This document shows positions 33,198 to 42,025 of a stretch of DNA of 64,000 bases, piece after piece. The position numbers were made by a program, and so were the translations under genes. Position 1 is the stretch's first letter. Each line of letters begins with the position of its first letter. The notes beneath the pieces were generated by a model. That model did not search any database. It was not told the origin of the DNA and was given only the letters and a program-made list of their open reading frames with translations. The stretch is from Caballeronia sp. SL2Y3 (lineage in GTDB: Bacteria > Pseudomonadota > Gammaproteobacteria > Burkholderiales > Burkholderiaceae). Location: NCBI RefSeq assembly GCF_022879575.1, contig NZ_CP084260.1, forward strand, positions 1,550,001-1,614,000, given 5' to 3'.

Positions 33198-36059
33198 TTA
33201 CTTCGCGATGGTCTGCGCACCCTTCAGGCGGCCGAACGCGCCTTCAACCAGCGCCTTCTGCTGCTCGTAGTGCTTCGCGTAGTAGCCGACCGCGGGCGAG
33301 GCGGAAGCGGGACGGCCGCTGTAGGCCAGCTTCATCCCTTCCTTCATGCCTTCACGCAGATGGTGCTCGATGTAGAACCAGGCACCCTGGTTCTGCGGCT
33401 CGTCCTGCACCCAGACCACTTCGGTCGCGTTTTCGTACTTCTTGAGTTCCGCGTCGAACTGCTTGTGCGCGAACGGATACAACTGCTCGATACGCACGAT
33501 GGCGATGTCGTTCGCCTTCGCTTCGCGGCGATGCGCGACGAGGTCGTAGTACACGCGGCCCGAGCAGCAGACCACGCGCTTGACCTTCTTCGCGTCGATG
33601 CTTTCGTCCACTTCGCCGATGACCGGCTGGAACGAGCCCTTCGCCAGTTCCGACAGGTCCGACACCGCTTCCTTGTGACGCAGCAGCGACTTCGGCGTGG
33701 CGATGATGAGCGGCTTGCGGAACAGGCGGATCATCTGACGGCGCAGCAGATGGAAGATCTGCGCCGGGGTCGTCGGCTGGACCACTTGCATGTTGTGATC
33801 CGCGCACAGTTGCAGGAAACGCTCGATGCGCGCCGACGAGTGCTCCGGACCCTGGCCTTCGTAGCCGTGCGGCAGCATCATCGTGAGACCGGAGACGCGG
33901 CCCCACTTCACTTCGCCCGACGAGATGAACTGGTCGATCACCACTTGCGCGCCGTTCACGAAGTCGCCGAACTGCGCTTCCCACGCGACGAACGTGTTGG
34001 GTTCGGCGGTCGAATAGCCGTACTCGAAGCCGAGCACCGCTTCTTCCGACAGCACCGAGTCGATGACCGTGAACTTCGCCTGGTTGTCGGCGATGTTCTG
34101 CAGCGGAATGTAGGTGCCGTCGTTCCAGCGCTCACGGTTCTGGTCGTGCAGCACCGCGTGGCGGTGCGTGAACGTGCCGCGGCCCGAGTCCTGGCCCGTC
34201 AGACGCACGGCATAGCCCGATGCCACCAGCGACGCGAACGCGAGATGCTCGCCCATGCCCCAGTCGAGCTTCGCTTCGCCACGGCCCATCGCGCGGCGAT
34301 CGTTGATCACGCGCTCGACGAGCGGATGCAGCTTGAAGTTCTCCGGAATCGTCGTGATGCGCTCAGCGAGGCGCTTCAGTTCGGCGAGCGGCACGGCGGT
34401 GTCGGCGGCGTCCGTCCACTTGCGGTTCAGGAACGGCACCCAGTCGACCGCGTACTTGCTCTTGTAGTTCGAGAGCACCGGATCGATGGTGTGATGGCCT
34501 TCGTCCATCGCCTGACGGTACGCCTTCACGAAGTTGTCGGCGTCTTCGGCCGTGATCACGCCTTGCTGCACGAGCTTCTCGGCGTACAGCGCGCGCGTGC
34601 CCGGATGCTTCGCGATGGTCTTGTACATCAGCGGCTGCGTAACCGCCGGCGTGTCCTGCTCGTTGTGGCCGAGCTTGCGGAAGCAGACGATGTCCACCAC
34701 CACGTCCTTGTGGAACTTCATGCGGAAGTCGATCGCGAGCTGCGTGGCGAGCACGACCGCTTCGGGATCGTCGCCGTTCACGTGCAGCACCGGCGCTTCG
34801 ATCATCTTGACGACGTCCGAGCAGTACAGCGTCGAGCGCGAATCGCGCGGGTCCGACGTCGTGAAACCGATCTGGTTGTTGATGACGATATGCAGCGTGC
34901 CGTGCGTGCCGTAGCCGCGCGTTTGCGCGAGATTCAGCGTTTCCATCACGACGCCCTGGCCCGCGAAGGCCGCGTCGCCGTGAATCTGCACCGGCAGCAC
35001 TTGCAGGCCTTCTTCATCGCCACGGCGATCCATGCGCGCCTTCGCCGAACCCTCGACCACCGGGTTGACGATTTCCAGGTGCGACGGGTTGAACGCGAGC
35101 GACAGGTGAACCGGGCCGCCTTCGGTCGACACGTCCGACGAGAAACCCTTGTGGTACTTCACGTCGCCGGCCGGCAGGTCGTCCACGTGCTTGCCTTCGA
35201 ATTCGGCGAAGAGGTCCGCCGGCATCTTGCCGAGCGTGTTGACCAGCACGTTCAGACGGCCACGGTGCGCCATGCCGATGACGATTTCCTGCACGCCGTT
35301 CTTGCCCGCGTGACGCACGACTTCGTCCATCGACGCGATGAAGCTCTCGCCGCCTTCCAGCGAGAAACGCTTCTGGCCGACGTACTTGGTGTGCAGGAAA
35401 CGCTCGAGGCCTTCGGCGGCCGTCAGGCGGTTCAGGATGTGCTTCTTCTTGTCGTTCGAGAAGTTCGGCGTCGAGCGGATGGATTCGAGACGCTCCTTCC
35501 ACCAGCGCTTCTGTTCCGGATCGCTGATGTACATGTACTCGGCGCCGATCGTGCCGCAGTACGTGTCACGCAATGCCTTGACGATCTCGCGCAGCGTCGC
35601 GCGCTCGAAACCGAAATACAGGTTCGTGGCGCTGTACGTCTGGTCCATGTCGGCTTCGGTGAAGTCGTAGAACGCAGGCTCGAGTTCGGGAATATGCGGA
35701 CGCTCGCGGCGCTTGAGCGGATCGAGATTGGCCCATTGCGAGCCGAGGAAGCGATACGCGCCGATGAGGGACTGAACGTAGACTTGCTTTCGCGCGGTAG
35801 CGAGATCTTCGGTGGCGCCTTCGCGCTGAACGAAGCCGTTGGACTTCGCGCGCTGGGCAAACGACTCGACGATCGGGCCGTGGGCCACGTCGTTGTGGTT
35901 CGTGCCGTCCGACGCGGGCACGTTCTGCAACGCGTCGAAATAGGCTCGCCAGGTCTCGGGCACTGACGCGGGATTATCGAGATATGCCTCGTACAACTCT
36001 TCGACGTACGGAGCATTACCGCCGAACAAATAGGAGTTCGACTGGAATTGCTTCATCAT
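33198..36059 (-). CDS. odhA: 2-oxoglutarate dehydrogenase E1 component
   Basis: Thiamine diphosphate enzyme of 953 residues that decarboxylates 2-oxoglutarate in the TCA cycle. It has the N-terminal E2-binding segment (SYLFGGNAPYVEELYEAYLDNP), RFLHTKYVGQKRFSLEGGES near 230, GMAHRGRLNVLVNTLGK, the ThDP motif GDAAFAGQGVV...NNQIGFTT, and the transketolase-type C-terminal half (SGRGTFTHRHAVLHDQ, FEYGYSTAEPNTFVAWEAQFGDF). Either of two adjacent methionines may start it. First gene of the operon. Confidence 0.97.
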   Translation of the reverse strand: MMKQFQSNSYLFGGNAPYVEELYEAYLDNPASVPETWRAYFDALQNVPASDGTNHNDVAHGPIVESFAQRAKSNGFVQREGATEDLATARKQVYVQSLIGAYRFLGSQWANLDPLKRRERPHIPELEPAFYDFTEADMDQTYSATNLYFGFERATLREIVKALRDTYCGTIGAEYMYISDPEQKRWWKERLESIRSTPNFSNDKKKHILNRLTAAEGLERFLHTKYVGQKRFSLEGGESFIASMDEVVRHAGKNGVQEIVIGMAHRGRLNVLVNTLGKMPADLFAEFEGKHVDDLPAGDVKYHKGFSSDVSTEGGPVHLSLAFNPSHLEIVNPVVEGSAKARMDRRGDEEGLQVLPVQIHGDAAFAGQGVVMETLNLAQTRGYGTHGTLHIVINNQIGFTTSDPRDSRSTLYCSDVVKMIEAPVLHVNGDDPEAVVLATQLAIDFRMKFHKDVVVDIVCFRKLGHNEQDTPAVTQPLMYKTIAKHPGTRALYAEKLVQQGVITAEDADNFVKAYRQAMDEGHHTIDPVLSNYKSKYAVDWVPFLNRKWTDAADTAVPLAELKRLAERITTIPENFKLHPLVERVINDRRAMGRGEAKLDWGMGEHLAFASLVASGYAVRLTGQDSGRGTFTHRHAVLHDQNRERWNDGTYIPLQNIADNQAKFTVIDSVLSEEAVLGFEYGYSTAEPNTFVAWEAQFGDFVNGAQVVIDQFISSGEVKWGRVSGLTMMLPHGYEGQGPEHSSARIERFLQLCADHNMQVVQPTTPAQIFHLLRRQMIRLFRKPLIIATPKSLLRHKEAVSDLSELAKGSFQPVIGEVDESIDAKKVKRVVCCSGRVYYDLVAHRREAKANDIAIVRIEQLYPFAHKQFDAELKKYENATEVVWVQDEPQNQGAWFYIEHHLREGMKEGMKLAYSGRPASASPAVGYYAKHYEQQKALVEGAFGRLKGAQTIAK

Positions 36060-36415
36060 TTTACGCTCACCTTTCTTCGAGTTTCTCGAGGAAGTGCGGG
36101 TTACAAAACCTTCCGCGACACGGCCTGACCGTTTAGCGGATTGCGCGAATCAAGTCTGCTTGGAAGGACCTAAAAAGCGACAACTAATCCGAATAGCATA
36201 GCACAGATGCATTCGTCATATGACCGGACGTCGCACCGTTGCACAGGCATTCGCCCTTCTGCAACGGGCATGTGCGGGCGTTTCCGGTCGATGCAAGAGC
36301 GCTGGCCATGCGTGATTGTCGGCTTCGATTGACTATTCTTTAATGCATGGCGGCCAAGCATCGAATGCAAAAAGCCGCCCGAAGGCGGCTCTTGGACTGC
36401 AATGTCGGAGGCGAT
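36060..36415. other. Intergenic region upstream of odhA, 356 bases
   Basis: It should contain the odh operon promoter on the minus strand. The left half is moderately A+T-rich, and the terminator of typA lies at 36367-36390. No further gene is supported. Confidence 0.5.
36366..36390 (-). terminator. Intrinsic terminator of typA
   Basis: On the minus strand AGCCGCC-TTCG-GGCGGCT is followed by TTTTTGC. It begins 26 bases past the typA stop. Confidence 0.9.
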
Positions 36416-38239
36416 TTACTCCGCCGATTCGCGGCTTGCGCGGCGGCGCTCGTGTTCCTTCAGGTGACGCTTGCGCAGACGAATGGACTGCGGCGTCACT
36501 TCGACGAGTTCGTCGTCGTCGATGAATTCGACCGCGTACTCCAGCGAAAGCTGGATCGGCGGCACGAGGCGCACGGCTTCGTCGGTGCCCGACGCGCGCA
36601 CGTTGGTCAGCTGCTTGCCCTTGATCGGATTCACGACGAGGTCGTTGTCGCGGCTGTGAATGCCGATGATCATGCCTTCATAGAGCGCATCGCCCGGCGA
36701 CACGAACATGCGACCGCGATCCTGCAGCTTCCACAGCGCGTAGGCGACAGCCGCGCCGTCGTCCTGCGAGATCAGCACGCCGTTGCGGCGCTCGCCGACC
36801 GAGCCTTCCTTGACGGGCGCATACGAATCGAACGTATGGCTCATCAGACCCGTGCCGCGCGTGAGCGTCAGGAACTCGCTCTGGAAACCGATCAGCCCGC
36901 GCGCCGAGATCTTGTATTCGAGGCGCGTGCGGCCGCGGCCGTCAGAGGTCATGTCGAGCATTTCGCCCTTGCGGCGGCCAAGCTCTTCCATGACGCCGCC
37001 CTGATGCTGGTCTTCGATATCGACCGTCAGGTTTTCATACGGCTCGCACTTCACGCCGTCGATTTCCTGCAGCACGACGCGCGGACGCGACACGGCCAGC
37101 TCGTAGCCTTCACGGCGCATGTTCTCGACGAGAATCGTCAGGTGCAGTTCGCCGCGGCCCGAGACTTCGAACGTGGTTTCGTCGCCGGTGTCCTTCACGC
37201 GCAGCGCGACGTTGTGGTTCAGTTCCTTCGTGAGACGGTCGCGAATCTGGCGGCTCGTCACGAACTTGCCTTCCTTGCCCGCGAGCGGCGACGAGTTCAC
37301 GAGGAAGTTCATCGTGAGCGTCGGTTCGTCGACGGTGATCATCGGCAACGCCTCGGGATTGTCCGGCGAGCAGATCGTCACGCCGATGCCGATTTCCTCG
37401 ATGCCGTTGATCAGCACGATATCGCCTGCCTGCGCTTCCTCGACTTGCACGCGCTCGAGGCCGTGGAACGACAGCACCTGGTTGATCTTGCGGTTCAGGA
37501 TCGCGCCGTCGGGACCCGAGCGCACCGCGACCTGCATGCCGGGGCGAATGCGCCCGCGTGCGACGCGGCCCACGCCGATACGGCCGACGTACGTGTTGTA
37601 GTCGAGCGAAGTGATTTGAAGCTGCAGCGGGCCGTCCGGATCGGCCGGGCGCACCGGCACGTGTTCGAGAATGGCTTCGAAGAGCGGACGCATGGTGCCT
37701 TCGCGCGTTTCCGGATCGAGGCTCGCGTAGCCGTTCAGGCCCGACGCGTAGACGATCGGGAAGTCGAGTTGTTCTTCAGTGGCGCCGAGCTTGTCGAACA
37801 GATCGAAAGTCTGGTTGATCACCCAGTCGATACGCGCGCCCGGACGGTCCACCTTGTTGATGACGACGATCGGCTTAAGACCGAGCGCCAGCGCCTTCTT
37901 CGTGACGAAGCGCGTTTGCGGCATCGGGCCTTCGACGGCATCGACGAGCAGCAGCACGGAATCGACCATCGACAGCACGCGTTCCACTTCGCCGCCGAAG
38001 TCGGCGTGTCCCGGCGTATCGACGATATTGATGTGCGTGCCTTCGTATTCGACCGCGCAGTTCTTCGCGAGAATCGTGATGCCGCGTTCCTTTTCGATGT
38101 CGTTCGAGTCCATGACGCGCTCGGCGACTTGTTGATTTTCCCGGAACGTGCCCGACTGACGGAGCAACTGGTCGACGAGCGTGGTCTTGCCGTGGTCGAC
38201 GTGGGCAATGATGGCGATATTGCGGAGGGCGCGAGTCAT
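36416..38239 (-). CDS. typA: Translational GTPase TypA/BipA
   Basis: Ribosome-binding GTPase of 607 residues involved in assembly and stress or cold growth. G motifs are [17 protein letters not shown] near residue 12, [23 protein letters not shown] and [11 protein letters not shown]-like domains III and V and the BipA-specific C-terminus ([23 protein letters not shown]) follow. The start [18 protein letters not shown] gives the family length. Confidence 0.97.
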   Translation of the reverse strand: MTRALRNIAIIAHVDHGKTTLVDQLLRQSGTFRENQQVAERVMDSNDIEKERGITILAKNCAVEYEGTHINIVDTPGHADFGGEVERVLSMVDSVLLLVDAVEGPMPQTRFVTKKALALGLKPIVVINKVDRPGARIDWVINQTFDLFDKLGATEEQLDFPIVYASGLNGYASLDPETREGTMRPLFEAILEHVPVRPADPDGPLQLQITSLDYNTYVGRIGVGRVARGRIRPGMQVAVRSGPDGAILNRKINQVLSFHGLERVQVEEAQAGDIVLINGIEEIGIGVTICSPDNPEALPMITVDEPTLTMNFLVNSSPLAGKEGKFVTSRQIRDRLTKELNHNVALRVKDTGDETTFEVSGRGELHLTILVENMRREGYELAVSRPRVVLQEIDGVKCEPYENLTVDIEDQHQGGVMEELGRRKGEMLDMTSDGRGRTRLEYKISARGLIGFQSEFLTLTRGTGLMSHTFDSYAPVKEGSVGERRNGVLISQDDGAAVAYALWKLQDRGRMFVSPGDALYEGMIIGIHSRDNDLVVNPIKGKQLTNVRASGTDEAVRLVPPIQLSLEYAVEFIDDDELVEVTPQSIRLRKRHLKEHERRRASRESAE

Positions 38240-38360
38240 AAGAGGTATCTTGGTTGTGCGCCGTCGGAGCGGGGCCGCCAAGCAGAACGCTCAATGGCTG
38301 ATGGCTCGGCAGACCCTCGGATAAGCGTCACAGAGTCACATCCAGCTTTTGCTTGGCGTG

Positions 38361-38395
38361 ACTGCTTGGTGACTGCTCGGAATGACTCTTCGGGC
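38361..38395. repeat. Three imperfect direct repeats upstream of typA
   Basis: TGACTGCTTGG (38361-38371), TGACTGCTCGG (38372-38382) and TGACTCTTCGG (38385-38395) stand in series. A further GTCACAGAGTCAC lies at 38327-38339. Confidence 0.7.
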
Positions 38396-38505
38396 CCGGC
38401 GCGGTGAGAACCGTAAATTATAGCACGCTCACGTTTCAGCATCGAAGTGCATCCATACGGCGCTCCCTTGCGCCGCCGATTGTTAAGCATTCTCAGAAAA
38501 GACCG

Positions 38506-38550
38506 TTGCAGCGGCGGATTGACGCCCCTATAATCCTGCCTAGTCAACTA
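38506..38550 (+). promoter_or_regulatory. Promoter and candidate operator of the marR-emr operon
   Basis: TTGCAG (38506-38511) and TATAAT (38529-38534) are spaced 17 bases. TAGTCAACTA (38541-38550), a TAGT-CA-ACTA dyad, overlaps the predicted start of transcription, where MarR-type repressors commonly bind. Confidence 0.6.
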
Positions 38551-38572
38551 TTGCACTCGCACAAAATTTTTC

Positions 38573-39085
38573 ATGAGCGACGCTCCGAAACCCACGGCGA
38601 TCGACAACTACGTGTTGAGCGAAAGCGTCGGCTATTTGCTGAGCCGCGTGCGCTCGACGCTGTGGAACATGGTGACGCAGCACACCACGTCCGAACTCGG
38701 CATCACGAGCACGCAGGCGAGCATCGTGTTCATGCTGGCGGTCGGCAAGTGCCTGACGGCGGCGGATATTGCGCGGGAATACGGCATCGACGCGAGCGCG
38801 GTCACGCGCCTGATCGACCGGCTGGAAAAGCGCGGCCTGCTTTCGCGCGTGCGCAGCGAGGAAGACCGGCGCGTCGTGCGTCTCGCGCTGACGGCCGACG
38901 GCCGCGCGATGGCCGAGAAGGTGCCGGCCATCTTCACGCGCGTGCTGGACGCGTTGCTCGCGGGCTTCACGCCCGAGGAAGTCGGCTTCCTGAAGAGCAT
39001 GCTTCGCCGCATTCTCGCCAATACGTGCGATCCTGCCGCGTGTCCCGCAGGCGGCAATGATAAGCCTGGTATGCCATTGCGGTGA
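38573..39085 (+). CDS. MarR family transcriptional regulator of the efflux operon
   Basis: A 170-residue dimeric winged-helix repressor. The HTH is TAADIAREYGIDASAVTRLIDRLEKRGLLSRVRSEEDRRVVRLALTADG (residues 61-110), the canonical MarR recognition helix and wing. It is first in a plus-strand run with an outer membrane factor, EmrA and EmrB, so it probably represses this operon until bound by a phenolic or similar compound. Confidence 0.92.
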   Translation: MSDAPKPTAIDNYVLSESVGYLLSRVRSTLWNMVTQHTTSELGITSTQASIVFMLAVGKCLTAADIAREYGIDASAVTRLIDRLEKRGLLSRVRSEEDRRVVRLALTADGRAMAEKVPAIFTRVLDALLAGFTPEEVGFLKSMLRRILANTCDPAACPAGGNDKPGMPLR

Positions 39086-39171
39086 CAAGCAAATGGACCG
39101 GGGAACCCAGCTTGACCATCCAAGAATTGGTTGCAACGTCCATCTTTAACACTCATCTCAAGAGACGAGCG

Positions 39172-40695
39172 ATGAAACACCTTTCCTTGTCCGCGTGCAG
39201 GCCGAAAAGCGCGCTGCGCGGCGCGAAAAGCGCCGTCGCGGCCGCCGTGGCCGCGCTTGCGGTCGCCGGCTGCGCGAACTACGCGGGCATCTCGAGCGAC
39301 AAGCAGATCACCACGCCCGACGCCTTGCAGTCGACTGAGAGCGTGCCGGGGCAAGGCGGCCAGTGGCCGAGCCTCGACTGGGCGAAGCAGTTCGGCGACC
39401 CGCAACTGCCGCAACTGATCGACGAAGCCGTCGCGGATAATCCGAGCATCGCGCAGGCGCAGGCGCGCATCGCGAAGGCATCGTCGTATATCGAAAGCTC
39501 GCGCTCGACGCTCTATCCGCACGTGAACGCGCAGTATTCATGGACGCGCGAGCTCTATTCGGGCAACGCCCTGTTTCCGCCGCCCTACGGCGGCACGTGG
39601 TTCAGCGAGAACAACGTGCTTGCCAGCGCGTCGTGGGATCTCGACCTGTGGGGAAAGAACCGCTCGCGCCTGAACATGGCCGTGTCGCAGCAGAAGGCCG
39701 CCGAGGCCGACATGCAGCAGGCACGCGTGACGCTCGCCGCGTCCGTGGCGCGCACGTATAACCAGCTCGCCCTGCTCTACGCGCTGCGCGACGTCACGCA
39801 GCGAGAGATCGCCAATCGCGAGGACGTCGGCCGGATCACGAGCGGACGCGTGACCGCGGGCCTGGATACGAACGTCGAACGCCGCACGGCCGAAGGCAAT
39901 GTCGCGACGAGCCAGACGAACCTGAGCGAACTCGACGGGCAGATCCAGTCGGTCCGCTATCAGTTGGCCGCGCTGCTCGGCAAGGGTCCGGATCGCGGCT
40001 CGCAGATCGCCAATCCGGTGATCGATCCGAACGTCAACGTGACGCTGCCGGACAACGTGCCGGCCGACCTCATTTCGCGCCGCCCGGATATCGTCGCGGC
40101 GCGCTGGCAGGTCGAAGCGGCCACGCATGACATCGCGGAAGCCAAGGCCGAGTTCTTCCCCGACATCAATCTCGCGGCGAGCTTCGGTTTCGACGCGTTC
40201 GGGTGGAGCCGCTTCCTGATGGCGAGCAGCCGGCAGATTCAGGCGGGACCGGCCATTCACCTGCCGATCTTCGACGCGGGCGCGTTGCGCGCGCAGTTGA
40301 AAGGCCGTTACGCCGATTTCGACAACGTCGTCGCCAACTACAATCAGACGCTCGTGAACGCGCTGAACGACGTGGCGACCAACATCTCCGCGATCCGCTC
40401 GCTCGACAGGCAGATGGCCGACGCGCAACGCGCGCTCGCCGCAGCGACGAGCGCCTATCAATTGGCGGTGATCCGCTACAAGGCCGGTCTTTCGCCACAG
40501 TTGCAAGTGCTCACGGCGGACGAAAACCGCCTCGCGAACGAGCAGACGGTGACGAACCTGCGCCTGAAGCGCTCGGATCTGCAAATCGCGCTGATTCGTT
40601 CGCTCGGCGGCGGTTTCGACGCCACGAGCACGAATCTCGCCATCGACGGCAGCGGGCAACGGCAGGCCGCAGTTCAAGCCGCGCCGTCGAACTGA
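39172..40695 (+). CDS. Efflux outer-membrane lipoprotein, NodT/OprM family
   Basis: A TolC-like channel of 507 residues. Residues 1-34 form a lipoprotein signal with lipobox VAGC (Cys 34). Two OEP repeats are visible, the first with LPQLIDEAVADNPSIAQAQARI, the second with LISRRPDIVAARWQVEAATHDIAEAKAEFFPDI near 330, the usual NodT signature. The open frame reaches upstream to a GTG that overlaps the marR stop, but the signal peptide fixes the start at 39172. Links the EmrAB pump to the outside. Confidence 0.93.
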   Translation: MKHLSLSACRPKSALRGAKSAVAAAVAALAVAGCANYAGISSDKQITTPDALQSTESVPGQGGQWPSLDWAKQFGDPQLPQLIDEAVADNPSIAQAQARIAKASSYIESSRSTLYPHVNAQYSWTRELYSGNALFPPPYGGTWFSENNVLASASWDLDLWGKNRSRLNMAVSQQKAAEADMQQARVTLAASVARTYNQLALLYALRDVTQREIANREDVGRITSGRVTAGLDTNVERRTAEGNVATSQTNLSELDGQIQSVRYQLAALLGKGPDRGSQIANPVIDPNVNVTLPDNVPADLISRRPDIVAARWQVEAATHDIAEAKAEFFPDINLAASFGFDAFGWSRFLMASSRQIQAGPAIHLPIFDAGALRAQLKGRYADFDNVVANYNQTLVNALNDVATNISAIRSLDRQMADAQRALAAATSAYQLAVIRYKAGLSPQLQVLTADENRLANEQTVTNLRLKRSDLQIALIRSLGGGFDATSTNLAIDGSGQRQAAVQAAPSN

Positions 40696-40747
40696 GCAAC
40701 TCAAAAGAACACGCATCAAGACCAACACGGATTTTTCGGAGCCCTTC

Positions 40748-42001
40748 ATGAGCGACCCTCAACAAACCGCGGCCAACGCGCCTGCGCCGAAGCAGAGCAG
40801 TGGCAAGCGCCGCATGCTGATGACGCTGATCGTCCTCGTCATTCTCATCGCCGCCATCGCATACGGCCTGTACTACTTCCTCGTCGCCCGCTTCCACGAG
40901 TCGACGGACGACGCGTACGTCAACGGCAACGTCGTGCAGATCACGCCGCAGGTGGTCGGCACCGTAGTGTCCGTGAACGCCGACGACACGCAGACTGTGA
41001 AGGTCGGCGATCCGCTCGTCGCGCTGGATCCGGCGGATTCGAAAGTCGCGCTCGATCAGGCCGAAGCGAATCTAGCGCAGACGGTGCGGCAGGTTCGCAC
41101 GTTCTTCGTCAATAACAACCAGTACGAAGCGCAAGTCGCGCTGCGCAAGTCGGACTTGTCGCGTGCGCAAGACGACCTGCGCCGCCGCCTGACGGTGGCG
41201 CAAACGGGCGCGGTCTCGCAGGAAGAAATCTCGCACGCACGCGACGCCGTGCGCAGCGCCCAGGCCGCGCTCGACGCCGCGCAGCAGGAACTGGCCTCGA
41301 ACCGGTCGCTGACGGCGAACACGACTATCGCGGACCATCCGAACGTGCTGGCCGCCGCCGCGAAGGTGCGCGACTCGTACATCAACTACGCGCGCAACAC
41401 GCTGCCCGCGCCGGTCACGGGCTATGTCGCAAAGCGTTCGGTGCAGGTCGGCCAGCGCGTCGCGCCGGGCAATCCGCTGATGGCAATCGTGCCGCTCAAC
41501 GGCGTGTGGGTCGACGCGAACTTCAAGGAAGTGCAGCTGAAGCACATGCGCATCGGCCAGCCGGTCGAACTGACGGCCGACCTTTATGGCTCGGGCGTCG
41601 TGTTCCACGGCAAGGTGATCGGTTTCTCGGCCGGCACGGGTTCGGCGTTCTCGCTGCTGCCCGCGCAGAACGCGACCGGCAACTGGATCAAGGTCGTGCA
41701 GCGCCTGCCGGTGCGTATCGAGCTCGACCCGAAGGAACTGGAGCAGCATCCGCTGCGCATCGGCCTCTCGATGAACGTCGACGTCACCATCAAGGACGAG
41801 CAAGGCGGCCAGCTGGGCAACGTGCCGAACACCGTGTATCAGACGAACGTGTTCGACAAGTACGGCGCCCAGGCCGACGCGGAAATCGCGCGCATCATCC
41901 AGCAGAACGCCGGCAGCGGCTCGGGCACGCAAGGCACGGGCTCGCCCGCGGCTTCGCGCGGCAACGCGACGAAGTCCGCGTCGGCCGCCAAGCTGATGTA
42001 A
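40748..42001 (+). CDS. emrA: EmrA-type membrane fusion (HlyD) protein
   Basis: A 417-residue periplasmic adaptor. One membrane helix at residues 22-45 (LMTLIVLVILIAAIAYGLYYFLV), the lipoyl half-motifs around STDDAYVNGNVVQITPQVVGTVVSV, a coiled-coil hairpin (residues 95-195), and GYVAKRSVQVGQRVAPGNPLMAIVPLNGVWVDANFKE as the second half. The last 40 residues are Gly/Ser/Ala-rich. It sits between the outer membrane factor and EmrB. Confidence 0.94.
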   Translation: MSDPQQTAANAPAPKQSSGKRRMLMTLIVLVILIAAIAYGLYYFLVARFHESTDDAYVNGNVVQITPQVVGTVVSVNADDTQTVKVGDPLVALDPADSKVALDQAEANLAQTVRQVRTFFVNNNQYEAQVALRKSDLSRAQDDLRRRLTVAQTGAVSQEEISHARDAVRSAQAALDAAQQELASNRSLTANTTIADHPNVLAAAAKVRDSYINYARNTLPAPVTGYVAKRSVQVGQRVAPGNPLMAIVPLNGVWVDANFKEVQLKHMRIGQPVELTADLYGSGVVFHGKVIGFSAGTGSAFSLLPAQNATGNWIKVVQRLPVRIELDPKELEQHPLRIGLSMNVDVTIKDEQGGQLGNVPNTVYQTNVFDKYGAQADAEIARIIQQNAGSGSGTQGTGSPAASRGNATKSASAAKLM

Positions 42002-42025
42002 ACCGCCGCTTCGCGGAACCAACAC

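Larger units (their letters stand above)
38240..38572. other. Divergent promoter region of typA and the efflux operon, 333 bases
   Basis: Contains repeated GTCAC/TGACT elements on the typA side (38327-38395), a TATAAT (38529-38534) with TTGCAG 17 bases upstream (38506-38511) for the marR side, and a TAGTCAACTA near-palindrome at 38541-38550. No gene is supported. Confidence 0.6.

Noticed and set aside
33270..35966. Open frame of about 900 codons opposite odhA
   Set aside because: Same explanation: a compositional shadow of a conserved enzyme gene.
36347..38407. Long plus-strand open frame opposite typA
   Set aside because: It crosses the typA terminator and start and has no recognisable domain.
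38519..38534. TTGACG plus TATAAT as a sigma-70 promoter
   Set aside because: Only four bases separate the two hexamers. The -35 more likely is TTGCAG 17 bases upstream of TATAAT.
39082..39171. N-terminal extension of the outer-membrane lipoprotein from the GTG overlapping the marR stop
   Set aside because: The lipoprotein signal peptide begins at the ATG at 39172 and would be buried by the extension.
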